From positions 1-22,407 of the IMG/VR virus record IMGVR_UViG_3300025646_000422: a stretch of 22,407 nt of DNA; one strand, given 5' to 3'. Under the pieces are notes generated by a model, which was given only the letters and a program-made list of their open reading frames with translations, had not been told where the DNA came from and ran no database searches. This DNA is from a virus. Of this stretch, positions 6,383 to 13,749 are shown piece by piece. The position numbers were made by a program, and so were the translations under genes. Position 1 is the stretch's first letter; the number at the start of each line of letters is the position of its first letter.

Positions 6383-7435
6383 CTAATCCCAATTTACGCT
6401 TGTCGGAACTACACCGGAACCACCAGGCCCGTAAACATTTTCGGCGCCGTATTGCTGCACAGTTTGGCGTTGTTGGTATTGGTTATATAGATCAGTCAAC
6501 GAAGGCAACATTTTTCCTACAGAACTGCCGATATTGGCAAACAATCCGGCCGCCGGGTTCAACCCCGCCGTAGTAAGCCCCGTTTGCGCGGCGGTCAATC
6601 CACCGCGAAGCAATGCTTCTGACGCCGCTGGGCTACCCCGCCCGCCAATGGCCATGCCAATATCCAGTGGTGCTTGGCCTAGCTGCTCAATGCTTTGCGC
6701 TGTGCCTAGCCCTGCGGTAAACGGCGAATAGGCGCCGGCCAAACCGCCCGCGTATTGCCCCAACAACCCGGCACCAGTGCCGAACAACCCGGCGCCAAAC
6801 GCCGTTTGCTGCTGTCCGGCCTGTTGCGCTTGTGCGGCCAGTTGCGCGTCTTGTTGCGCCAGCGCGTTGTAATAGGCTTCCATTTCGGGATTCGCCGCGG
6901 ATAGCCCCGCCCCGCCACCTGGACGCGCGCCCGTAGCACCTACGGCCAACCCGCCCCGCCCCGTTTGAAATAGCTGATTCTGCAATTGCGCGTATTGACG
7001 TTCCCGCGACGGTGCCAGCAAGTCTTGCTGGCGCTGCATATACTGCGCGGCGGCCTGTTCCGGCGTCTGAGCCAGATACCCGGCGCCCAAATTAAACAAC
7101 CCTTGCGCCGCACCGGTCAAAGGCGCGTATCGTCCGGGGGCAGCTTCAGCAGCAGTTAGCCCTTGCCCGGTCAACCCCATTACGCGATCTTGGAGAGCTT
7201 TAAGTTCGGGCGATAGGGTATATCCGGCGCCGGTTACGCGGCCATCCGGCCCCGTCGTGAACGCCGATTGACCGAATCGGGTAGTAATACCTACCGGCCG
7301 GAATCGCGCTTCCTCGGCGGCCAATCGCGCCGCTTGCAGTTGAGCGTCGGCGGCGGTTTGTGCGGCTTGGCGTTGTGCGTCGGCTTGTTCTTGCGCGCCA
7401 AAAAAGCCCAACACCCCGGATACGATATCACCCAT
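6383..7435 (-). CDS. Ejection/internal virion-type protein, 350 aa
   Basis: This is a 350-residue Ala/Gly/Gln-rich protein. It starts with a short hydrophobic segment (MGDIVSGVLGFFGAQEQ) and an Ala/Gln helix that looks like a coiled coil (about 15-45). A conserved-looking patch (RPVGITTRFG) follows. Several glycine-rich hydrophobic stretches occur (about 210-250, including GAGLFGTGAGLLGQYAGG). The C-terminus is Gln-rich. Similar proteins open the internal-protein cluster of environmental podoviruses, as I recall. It overlaps the preceding small gene by 8 bp, and GGAG precedes the ATG. Role in DNA transfer is inferred from composition and order. Confidence 0.65.
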   Translation of the reverse strand: MGDIVSGVLGFFGAQEQADAQRQAAQTAADAQLQAARLAAEEARFRPVGITTRFGQSAFTTGPDGRVTGAGYTLSPELKALQDRVMGLTGQGLTAAEAAPGRYAPLTGAAQGLFNLGAGYLAQTPEQAAAQYMQRQQDLLAPSRERQYAQLQNQLFQTGRGGLAVGATGARPGGGAGLSAANPEMEAYYNALAQQDAQLAAQAQQAGQQQTAFGAGLFGTGAGLLGQYAGGLAGAYSPFTAGLGTAQSIEQLGQAPLDIGMAIGGRGSPAASEALLRGGLTAAQTGLTTAGLNPAAGLFANIGSSVGKMLPSLTDLYNQYQQRQTVQQYGAENVYGPGGSGVVPTSVNWD

Positions 7436-7739
7436 GATTATTTCTCCAAACGTATAGCTTGCGTGTCACACCATCTGTGCAGGTATGATGTTTTAGCAGA
7501 TCAAAACCACAAAATTTAACCCATTTAGCCATTTTTTTATCATCTATAAACGGCATTGCGTATAGCGTAACCATCTGCTTTGCCGCCCACGGAAACCATG
7601 ATTCAGTAAATCGTTTCTTTATGCTTTTGTTCCATTTCGCTACGTCCATATGCACAAACGTAGTTTTTCCGGCGTGTTCAACATAAACCGTAAAACAGTC
7701 GTCAGCCAATACCGGCAGTTTTACGCTGTGCGTTTCCAC
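7428..7739 (-). CDS. Hypothetical 103-aa protein, partial GNAT resemblance
   Basis: This 103-residue protein ends in KWVKFCGFDLLKHHTCTDGV-TRKLYVWR. That pattern recalls the last helix and strands of small phage-encoded GNAT-like proteins (position-late GF, then a strand ending in LYVWR). The usual acetyl-CoA binding loop (Q/RxxGxG/A) is not visible, so catalytic activity is doubtful. The gene overlaps the collar-type fibre by 19 bp and the next ejection-type gene by 8 bp, tying it to the virion operon. Fold assignment is tentative. It may be a structural remnant or a small tail-associated protein. Confidence 0.6.
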   Translation of the reverse strand: METHSVKLPVLADDCFTVYVEHAGKTTFVHMDVAKWNKSIKKRFTESWFPWAAKQMVTLYAMPFIDDKKMAKWVKFCGFDLLKHHTCTDGVTRKLYVWRNNHG

Positions 7740-8404
7740 ATATACACCGTGATATACGGTTGATAGTTTGCATTGGTCGCGCTGGAACCTTCAGTGCTAT
7801 TTGATACGCTGACATTAAGCGCGGAATTAGTTGAAGAAGTTACAGAACCCCCACCCCATGCAGTAGCGCCGCCGCCGGATTGCGCGTTATTTCCGCCACT
7901 TGCCGCTGCAACAGTATGCGTATGCCCTGTATCCGATACAGTAGCCGTATGCGTATGGCTTACCAATGTAGCATCGGCAGAACCACCCGTTTCTTCCGCA
8001 GCGTCAAAAAGTGCGTTTGTCGAGTCAAAACCGACCGGCACACGCCCCGCGCCAAACGCTGTCCAGGTGCCGAATCCCAACAATGTGCCCGGATTTGTGC
8101 TGTTGGTAGCGTTGATATAGATAGAGCCTACGGGATGCAACGCAGCCAATGCCGCCTGCACAAATGCTGTAGTGGCCAAAGTCGTATTGCTGGTGCCAGA
8201 TGTTTGCGTAACGCCCGTTGTGCCAGTCGGTAAACTCGGCGTGCCGGTAAACGAAGGGGATGCCGTATCAGCTTTCGTGGCGATAGCCACTGAAATAGCG
8301 TCAAATTCCGTGTTAATTTCGGTGCCTTTGACGATCTTCAGCGGATTGCCACTGGAAAGATTGTCTTTAGTAGCGAAATTAGTGGCTTTTGTATAGTTGG
8401 ACAT
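7721..8404 (-). CDS. Tail fibre/collar-type tip protein
   Basis: This 227-residue protein probably forms a fibre or tail tip. The N-terminus (SNYTKATNFATKDNLSSGNP) matches a leader common in phage fibres. A linker with LATTAFVQAAL precedes the collar motif HPVGSIYINA at about residues 90-99. Two HxH pairs (149-151 and 160-162) resemble the metal-binding HxH of T4 short-fibre gp12-like tips. The end (NANYQPYITVYMWKRTA) is typical of these domains. GAGG lies six bases before the ATG. It follows the tail-tube-like gene and is separate from the larger fibre cassette near the portal. Receptor binding is the likely role. Confidence 0.85.
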   Translation of the reverse strand: MSNYTKATNFATKDNLSSGNPLKIVKGTEINTEFDAISVAIATKADTASPSFTGTPSLPTGTTGVTQTSGTSNTTLATTAFVQAALAALHPVGSIYINATNSTNPGTLLGFGTWTAFGAGRVPVGFDSTNALFDAAEETGGSADATLVSHTHTATVSDTGHTHTVAAASGGNNAQSGGGATAWGGGSVTSSTNSALNVSVSNSTEGSSATNANYQPYITVYMWKRTA

Positions 8405-8413
8405 ATCGTGCCT

Positions 8414-10246
8414 CTATGAATACTTACCGTTTTTAGCTTGAATCTCGATCTTCTGAATCGACAACGCGGAACCATTGATATCCGCTTCGTAACCCGTCTG
8501 GACAATCTTGCCAGTGCCACTGGCACTTACAGACAAGGTTTGCAGAGCAACACCATCGGAATACTGCGTTGTCACAGACGGTGACGTATGGGTAAGGGTA
8601 TGCGTGCCTGACTGCGAACCGCTGGTATTGATTGCGCTGCCGCCTAAAGTGGACGATAGGTTACAAGTCGTGGAACCTGGGCTACCGGCGTTAATGATGT
8701 AGTAATCTGTGCCGGTAGCCAGACCAGTCGGCAATGCGCCAGTAGTTGTAAGCCTTACCGTATCCGTCGATAGCGTGCCGGTCAGAAAATACGATCCGTC
8801 AGTAGCCGTAATAACCGCAGGGCTGGCAATACTGACGGTAATAGTTTGGCCGGCAGAATTATCGTAAGAACCTACGTTGTAATAGCTTTCACCTTGCGTC
8901 GGGATATACGCATCAACTGATAAGTAGTTAGATGAAAAATCAAACGCCCATTTAAAAGTGACGTATTGATTCGAGCCGCCGACTACGACAATAGAAAGCC
9001 GCTTAAGAATAGACGTTTGCGACTGATTACCCAAATCGGCATGATTGGTGTAATACTGCATCCGATAGGACGAAGTATTATCCTGATAGTTTGTATATTT
9101 AGCGATATATCCTGTTTTGCCGATCAACAGATCGCTATTTCTGCGTGCCAGCAATGCTGTTGGCTCTATTGAATCCCAAGTAGTCACACGCGAAGAACCA
9201 TCTTCAAGTTGCCCGCGCGTATCAAAACAGTAAACTTGTTTTGAGTTTTGCAATACGAGCAAATAGAACGCATTACGCTCTGAGAACGCTGCTTTTACCG
9301 ATGATCCATCGCTGGATTCGCTGGCTACAGCGGTCATCAAATCATTACGGACATTTTTGGACAAATCACGAAACGGCAGCGATTTTTCGTTAACAGTCCG
9401 AAGCAGCGACCGAACGCCGGTATTCGACAAAAAGATAACGTCAGTGCCGATATTGGATATGCTATCGCGTGCTAAACATCCGGTGCCGATAATGGTATCG
9501 GATAGTTGCATGGTAGACGGGGTGCTGGCGTTTTGGTAAACGAGAATCTGTTTTTTGCCAAAAATAAACAGATAGCCGTTATGCGACGCCAATCCGGTAA
9601 TTTCGTCAGAGCCATACCCCCAAACACGGCTTACATCAAGGCTACCCGCGGTGCCGCCAGTCCAGATATGCCCCGCGGTCAAGTCCGAAAAATATACTGT
9701 TGTTTTGTTCGTAGATGTATTGGCTGCCCACAAACGGCCATACGCACTCAAAACTATATTGGCTTGGGGTGCCGTGGCGACATAGCCCGATTGCTCGGAA
9801 ATGCGCCGAAATTTGGTGCTTCTTGACGGATCGTATAGCAACGGATCGTAGCCGCTTTGGAAAAAATACGCGATTCCGTTAAGCGAGGCGCAATGCCAGT
9901 TATTAGCAGTAATGGTCGGCGCCGTTCCACCACCGTCATAAGTCAATGTAGCGAGTGCGCTTCCATCAAATGTAAATATCTTATTGTTGCCCGTAGCTAA
10001 TACAGTTGTAGTGCCATCAGACTGCACTAGCTCATGTAGTGAGCCAACGCTGTTGCTGCCTAGATCGCCGGTTGACGAATTAAGATACGAATACCCCTTA
10101 CGCGACCCGATACGCCCGTATTGGTCAATAATGCAGTTATTCGCCACCAACGCAAATCCTGCCGCCAAATCCAGCGGTGAATCTTGCGTATTAAGCCCAA
10201 AAAAGCCGGGCGCAGCGGTAGTGAATACTTGAATGGCTTGTGACAT
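8414..10246 (-). CDS. Tail tubular protein B-like / tail stabilisation protein
   Basis: This is a 610-residue, beta-rich protein. The opening (TTAAPGFFGLNTQDSPLDLA, then CIIDQYGRIGSRKGY) is a pattern I know from podovirus tail-tube or stabilisation proteins. Repeating Gly/Asp turn segments suggest a beta-propeller-like body. Residues about 465-560 hold a Thr/Gly/Ser-rich insert (LATGTDYYIINAGSPGSTT) seen in many phage structural proteins. It is much longer than P22 gp10 and somewhat shorter than T7 gp12. It follows the adaptor gene, the usual order for adaptor then nozzle. The Shine-Dalgarno site is weak. Confidence 0.8.
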   Translation of the reverse strand: MSQAIQVFTTAAPGFFGLNTQDSPLDLAAGFALVANNCIIDQYGRIGSRKGYSYLNSSTGDLGSNSVGSLHELVQSDGTTTVLATGNNKIFTFDGSALATLTYDGGGTAPTITANNWHCASLNGIAYFFQSGYDPLLYDPSRSTKFRRISEQSGYVATAPQANIVLSAYGRLWAANTSTNKTTVYFSDLTAGHIWTGGTAGSLDVSRVWGYGSDEITGLASHNGYLFIFGKKQILVYQNASTPSTMQLSDTIIGTGCLARDSISNIGTDVIFLSNTGVRSLLRTVNEKSLPFRDLSKNVRNDLMTAVASESSDGSSVKAAFSERNAFYLLVLQNSKQVYCFDTRGQLEDGSSRVTTWDSIEPTALLARRNSDLLIGKTGYIAKYTNYQDNTSSYRMQYYTNHADLGNQSQTSILKRLSIVVVGGSNQYVTFKWAFDFSSNYLSVDAYIPTQGESYYNVGSYDNSAGQTITVSIASPAVITATDGSYFLTGTLSTDTVRLTTTGALPTGLATGTDYYIINAGSPGSTTCNLSSTLGGSAINTSGSQSGTHTLTHTSPSVTTQYSDGVALQTLSVSASGTGKIVQTGYEADINGSALSIQKIEIQAKNGKYS

Positions 10247-10256
10247 TGGCTATGTC

Positions 10257-10916
10257 TTAAACTTCTATAAATTGGTTTTCTTCCGGGTATCGAGTGCCTT
10301 CAAGGGCAATGTAGTCCGACAACATAGACCTATACAGTTGATATGCTTCCGAACTATTAAGACCACCATCTTCCCCGCGCTCTACCAACGCGCGAGCGTA
10401 GGCATTTTGAACGACCAATTCAGGCGGCACTGAAATAACAGTGCTGGCGCTGGTCAAAGTATCTTGCGGCACTACCAGGGTGAACTTAAGCGAATAAACG
10501 CCATCAGGAATGGGAAATACGTCAATTTTAGTGTCGTAAGTTGCGCCATCAACACCGTTAAATGCGTAGTAAACTGGGATACCGGTCGCGGGCGAAGCGG
10601 GGAAATTAAGATACCGATTCATTACTGGAAACGGCACGTTAATCAAAGATACATAGCTGGTCGCGTTGATCGCATCCCGAACCTGAAATTTTTGACCCGA
10701 ACCCGTAACCGTGTAGGACGACGTGGCCGCAACCGTTGTAACCGTCAAGGTCGTGGTCAATACATTCCAGCTATATGCGTCCTCAACTTGTCGTTTGGCG
10801 TCATTTACAAATTTGCCGATCAACGTGGCGTAAGTCGTTTCATCAAGCGACGCGACTTGTTGTTCACGCAAACGGATCAATACGTCATTAACCGCTTGTA
10901 AATAGGTCGTGCTCAT
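10257..10916 (-). CDS. Tail tubular protein A-like head-tail adaptor
   Basis: This 219-residue protein should sit below the portal and connect it with the tail tube. The N-terminus (TYLQAVNDVLIRLREQQVAS) and the helix with DAKRQVEDAYSWNVL at about residues 34-51 match the adaptor/tail-tubular-A pattern. A beta-rich middle and a C-terminal helical segment (NAYARALVERGEDGG, then AYQLYRSML) complete it. The start overlaps the preceding stop as ATGA. The tail-tube-like gene follows after ten bases, the usual order. The call rests on motif resemblance and position. Confidence 0.82.
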   Translation of the reverse strand: MSTTYLQAVNDVLIRLREQQVASLDETTYATLIGKFVNDAKRQVEDAYSWNVLTTTLTVTTVAATSSYTVTGSGQKFQVRDAINATSYVSLINVPFPVMNRYLNFPASPATGIPVYYAFNGVDGATYDTKIDVFPIPDGVYSLKFTLVVPQDTLTSASTVISVPPELVVQNAYARALVERGEDGGLNSSEAYQLYRSMLSDYIALEGTRYPEENQFIEV

Positions 10917-11248
10917 GCCCGCACGCTCCCTTCCAGTTCAAATGTAGCTACAATAGCAAAAGTTCCACCTGTTTCTGTAGTAACCTGAAGAATGTCGTTT
11001 TCCTCAAAAACTATGTAGCCGTAATTCGGAAACGCCAAATATTGTTTTGACGCTACGGTATATTGATAGACAAACGAAAAAGTCGTATTACTACTGGCGT
11101 CATACCAATCAAACGTAACATGCTTGTTGCTGGCAGTCTGGTTAGTGGCAATCAAAGTTATCAGCCGGCCATAGTAGCCCGCAGGGACGGTATAGAGCGT
11201 TGTTAGCGCCGCTGCTGTCGGATTAGCACCGACTGATATTTCTCTCAT
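10913..11248 (-). CDS. Hypothetical 111-aa beta-rich virion protein
   Basis: This is a 111-residue protein with alternating hydrophobic strands and no charged helices, starting MREISVGANPTAAALTTLYT. Its pattern (VPAGYYGRLITLIATNQTAS and FEENDILQVTTETGGTF) resembles small beta-sandwich head or tail decoration proteins. No signal peptide or membrane span is present. It overlaps both neighbours by ATGA, placing it between a small basic protein and the adaptor. A minor structural role is likely. No named family is recognised. Confidence 0.7.
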   Translation of the reverse strand: MREISVGANPTAAALTTLYTVPAGYYGRLITLIATNQTASNKHVTFDWYDASSNTTFSFVYQYTVASKQYLAFPNYGYIVFEENDILQVTTETGGTFAIVATFELEGSVRA

Positions 11249-11544
11249 TTACGCGCCTTGTTCCTAGCCGAAATCGCACTGGCTTTTGCCTTTGCGTCAG
11301 CCTTTGACGACGCACCCCAAGCGCGGAGAGAAAGAAGGAGTCTGGTAGGCTCCCCGTTTTTATACTCCGGGCCGGGCATTGCGCCCATTCTCGCTAAAAA
11401 GGAGGCCCGACGAGGGTTGTCACCTGACTTGACCGGGGCTTTAAGACTACCCCCGGTAGCCGCATTATAAGACGCCCTTCCTTTGGCATTCAAGCCGCCT
11501 TTTGGGTTTTGCCCCTCTTTTCGCTGCCATACCGGGGTTTTCAT
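11245..11544 (-). CDS. DUF6321-like basic protein
   Basis: This is a 99-residue, highly basic, Gly/Lys/Ala-rich protein. The stretch KTPVWQRKEGQNPKGGLNAK near the N-terminus and NPRRASFLARMGAMPGPEYK in the middle match a conserved phage domain that I recall as DUF6321. It has no known function. The ATG at 11544 is preferred because it gives the family's usual start and lies one base after the upstream stop. Upstream in-frame codons would lie inside the preceding gene. The basic character and virion-operon position would suit nucleic-acid contact or a minor virion protein. Confidence 0.85.
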   Translation of the reverse strand: MKTPVWQRKEGQNPKGGLNAKGRASYNAATGGSLKAPVKSGDNPRRASFLARMGAMPGPEYKNGEPTRLLLSLRAWGASSKADAKAKASAISARNKARK

Positions 11545-11545
11545 G

Positions 11546-11710
11546 CTAATACGCCCGTTTTTTGGGCATTTTGGCTTCGGACATGGCGATCGCAATAGCC
11601 TGTTTACGCGATTTGACCATCGGCCCTGATTTGCTGCCGGAGTGCAACTTACCGGCCTTATATTCTCGCATGACCTTACCGATTTTCTTTTCGCCTTTGG
11701 ACATTTTCAT
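11546..11710 (-). CDS. DUF6496-like small basic protein, 54 aa
   Basis: This 54-residue protein reads MKMSKGEKKIGKVMREYKAG, then a SGSKSGPMVKSRKQAIAIAM segment and a basic tail ending KKRAY. The VKSRKQAIAIAMSEA pattern is the hallmark of a small phage/bacterial family that I recall as DUF6496, function unknown. AGGAG precedes the ATG by four or five bases. It is followed after one base by another basic small protein. Net positive charge and a predicted helix suggest DNA or RNA binding, but this is inference. Confidence 0.85.
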   Translation of the reverse strand: MKMSKGEKKIGKVMREYKAGKLHSGSKSGPMVKSRKQAIAIAMSEAKMPKKRAY

Positions 11711-11712
11711 AA

Positions 11713-12120
11713 CTACTCCTTAGTGATCGGCCCGCCGGATTTCCAAGCATCACAAGTGCGAGCCGAAGCACAAGTGAACTGAAACAGGTCGCAATAGCCC
11801 AAATCGGCAGCTTTTACAAACTGTTCGTCGTAAGACAATTCGCCTTTTTTCTCGTCTTTTTCCAGTCCACCAATGATGCATTGCATCATTTTTGGCGTCT
11901 GTATAAACGCCGCGCAGTTTCCGCAACGCATACCTTTGATGGTATCCGTCGGGGCGTTATACATCTTGGCCTTTTTGAGCCAAAAGGCATCATTTGCCTC
12001 ATCAGGGTTAGGCGGCCCGTAACCATATTCTTTGAACGCATGATTACGGTTTTTAAGATTAACCGACACATCCTGTGTAGCCAAAGGGCAAACAGCGCCA
12101 GATAGCAGACCAGTTTTCAT
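11713..12120 (-). CDS. Cys-rich protein resembling a high-potential iron-sulfur protein
   Basis: This is a 135-residue soluble protein with Cys at about 11, 66, 69, 81, 110, 117 and 123. The run CGNCAAFIQTPKMMQC and the later DLGYCDLF echo the CxxC...C...GWC pattern of HiPIP ferredoxin-like proteins. The end FTCASARTCDAWKSGGP adds a second Cys pair. A metal or Fe-S centre is therefore plausible. The remaining sequence is not HiPIP-like, and no export signal is present. It lies two bases before the small basic genes and just after another hypothetical gene. Its role in a virion operon is unclear. Confidence in the gene is high, in cofactor binding low. Confidence 0.8.
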   Translation of the reverse strand: MKTGLLSGAVCPLATQDVSVNLKNRNHAFKEYGYGPPNPDEANDAFWLKKAKMYNAPTDTIKGMRCGNCAAFIQTPKMMQCIIGGLEKDEKKGELSYDEQFVKAADLGYCDLFQFTCASARTCDAWKSGGPITKE

Positions 12121-12122
12121 AG

Positions 12123-12332
12123 CTAAACAGCCTTTCTCGGCCTGCCCCGTTTTTTCATAGCCGTCGGAGGCGCCAAAATAATGCCTTTTGGAGTGTCTTC
12201 GACCGTTTGGATAGGCTCCATAGAGTCTTCGTCAATCCGCACATAACCAGAATGACCGCGCATCGAATCAATATCATGCTGGAAGGTAAACGTCACCGTT
12301 TGACCACTTTGCAGGCATCTAAAAGTTGCCAT
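12123..12332 (-). CDS. Hypothetical 69-aa protein
   Basis: This is a 69-residue protein. A beta-like N-terminal half (MATFRCLQSGQTVTFTFQHD) is followed by an acidic middle. The C-terminus is basic and proline-rich (KKRGRPRKAV), resembling an AT-hook-like GRPRK tail. GAGGG lies four bases before the ATG. The start lies only about 10-20 bases downstream of a terminator hairpin, so expression may depend on read-through. I do not recognise a family. The GRP core could contact AT-rich DNA, a guess based only on the motif. Confidence 0.7.
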   Translation of the reverse strand: MATFRCLQSGQTVTFTFQHDIDSMRGHSGYVRIDEDSMEPIQTVEDTPKGIILAPPTAMKKRGRPRKAV

Positions 12333-12340
12333 TTTTCCCT

Positions 12341-12372
12341 CTAAAAATAGATAGGGGGCCGAAGCCCCCTAC
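12341..12372 (-). terminator. Rho-independent terminator with TTCG tetraloop
   Basis: On the - strand an 8-bp GC-rich stem (12352-12359 with 12364-12371) closes on a TTCG loop and is followed by TCTATTTTTAG. It lies between the decoration-like gene and the next small gene. It should reduce expression downstream without fully stopping a 20-kb operon. Confidence 0.8.
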
Positions 12373-12374
12373 CG

Positions 12375-12701
12375 TTATACAACGCAGCGAGCAATAACAA
12401 GACGAATAGTGCAAGACGCCAGATCGACTGTAGAACCGGATTCGTTTTGAATCCGAATCGACACCGAACCCGCCGAATCGACATACGCCGTGATGCTCAT
12501 ACCGACTTCACTGACCGAAAACGAGCAGCCGATAACCATATCGCCCAGGGCAACGCCCGGAACAGCCACAGTATCGGTTTCACCCGCGCCATCGGCCAGA
12601 GAACCAGCATCTAACGTCGCTTTTACGAGCCAAGTATCGCTAAAAAGCCCGCGAAACTGGTCGTTACCCCGACGCGAGGTAATGGAAGTAGCAGCAGCCA
12701 T
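12375..12701 (-). CDS. Hypothetical capsid-associated/decoration-like protein
   Basis: This is a 108-residue, beta-rich protein starting MAAATSITSRRGNDQFRGLF. It has a conserved-looking block (LADGAGETDTVAVPGVALGD) followed by hydrophobic strands and Ser/Gly turns. Similar short proteins directly follow capsid genes in many environmental phages, as I recall, and may decorate or stabilise the capsid. AGGAG precedes the ATG. Terminator hairpins lie on both sides of the gene, which would favour a separate transcript level. Structural assignment is inferred from gene order and composition. Confidence 0.75.
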   Translation of the reverse strand: MAAATSITSRRGNDQFRGLFSDTWLVKATLDAGSLADGAGETDTVAVPGVALGDMVIGCSFSVSEVGMSITAYVDSAGSVSIRIQNESGSTVDLASCTIRLVIARCVV

Positions 12702-12723
12702 GTCAAAATCTCCTAATCAGGTT

Positions 12724-12757
12724 AAAAATGCCCCCCGCCGGTTAAGACGAGGGGCAA
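12724..12757 (-). terminator. Terminator-like hairpin after the major capsid gene
   Basis: The - strand reads TGCCCC...GGGGCA with a partly paired middle (12729-12734 with 12751-12756), followed by TTTTTAA. It lies just after the major capsid stop and before the next gene's AGGAG site. The pairing has mismatches, so termination is probably partial. Confidence 0.65.
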
Positions 12758-12764
12758 TGCCGTA

Positions 12765-13727
12765 TTAGGCAGGCACAGCCAGTGCAAACGCCGAACTGGA
12801 CAGCGCGGCGCCGGTCGTGGCGGCCGTACGCAGAGCTTTAACGCCATACAGGGTATCGGCCGTGTAAAGCGTAGCCAGATATTCCTGTTTGTATTGCGTC
12901 TGCGAACGAACACCGACTTGCTCAACCAGCACCATCGAGTCGCGGTGCCCCATCAGGCAGATACGATCCGCGCCAGTGTTGCCCGCGCCGTAGTCTGCAT
13001 TCGAGGTCGTGAACACCGGGATGCCGTAGAGCTGACCGATTTCACCGTTACGGATCGCATTGCCGTTGCCAACAAATGCCTGTTCCGTATAACGCGCCAG
13101 CCCCATGAGCGTGTTGCGGCTCGACGGCGGGATGATAAAGAAACGCCCATCCATCGGGGTGTCGTTATCGTCCAGGCGTTGAATGGTGCGACGAATCGCC
13201 GCATCAGTCAGCGCCGCCGCATTGGACGTGCTGCTGTTGTATGCGGTCGTGCCGTCAGAACCAATATACGCTTTAGTCGTAGCCGCTGCGGTAGCGTAGT
13301 CGTTCGTGCCAATCGTAGCACCGTTAAACGCGCGGCCAAGTTGCACCAGATCGGTATCAACCTGTTTAGCCAGAGCGTAACCGGCGTCTTCGGTGTAGAA
13401 CGAACGCAGGCTCGACAGCGCTTGAACTTCCACAATGTCTTCAATCAAGCGGCTATATTCATAGTGCTTGTTGATAGACACTTGCACTTCCGTTTCCGTC
13501 GCCGCAATCAGCGTAACGGCCGTTTCAGCCGCTTTTGCCGATGCCGAACCACGAGTCGGAGCCGGAATGTGAACGGTGTCACCTTTCTTGCCCTTGAAGT
13601 TCATGCGTTTGACGACGTTTGCCAGCACAAGGTTTTTCTTGTAGGCGGCGACAATTTCATCACTCCAAATCTCAGGAATGAATGTTGCAGCGGTAGTAGT
13701 AGTTACCGCAGGGGTCGGATAAGCCAT
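12765..13727 (-). CDS. Major capsid protein
   Basis: This 320-residue protein should build the icosahedral shell with an HK97-like fold. It starts MAYPTPAVTTTTAATFIPEI and continues with ANVVKRMNFKGKKGDTVHIP, a pattern common to podovirus and cyanophage-type capsids. A helical spine-like stretch (about 85-135) and the later RYTEQAFVGNGNAIRNGEIG-like loop fit the family. The alanine-rich C-terminus is ordered for a capsid end. AGGAG precedes the ATG. It follows the scaffold directly, as expected. The T-number and the choice between a P22-like and another capsid class cannot be settled from sequence alone. Confidence 0.9.
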   Translation of the reverse strand: MAYPTPAVTTTTAATFIPEIWSDEIVAAYKKNLVLANVVKRMNFKGKKGDTVHIPAPTRGSASAKAAETAVTLIAATETEVQVSINKHYEYSRLIEDIVEVQALSSLRSFYTEDAGYALAKQVDTDLVQLGRAFNGATIGTNDYATAAATTKAYIGSDGTTAYNSSTSNAAALTDAAIRRTIQRLDDNDTPMDGRFFIIPPSSRNTLMGLARYTEQAFVGNGNAIRNGEIGQLYGIPVFTTSNADYGAGNTGADRICLMGHRDSMVLVEQVGVRSQTQYKQEYLATLYTADTLYGVKALRTAATTGAALSSSAFALAVPA

Positions 13728-13749
13728 TTTGTAAATCTCCTAAAAAAAG

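Noticed and set aside
12758-12770. T7-like promoter start (TAATACG) on the - strand near the capsid stop
   Set aside because: Only the first seven bases match, the rest of the T7 promoter is absent and no phage RNA polymerase is seen in the window.
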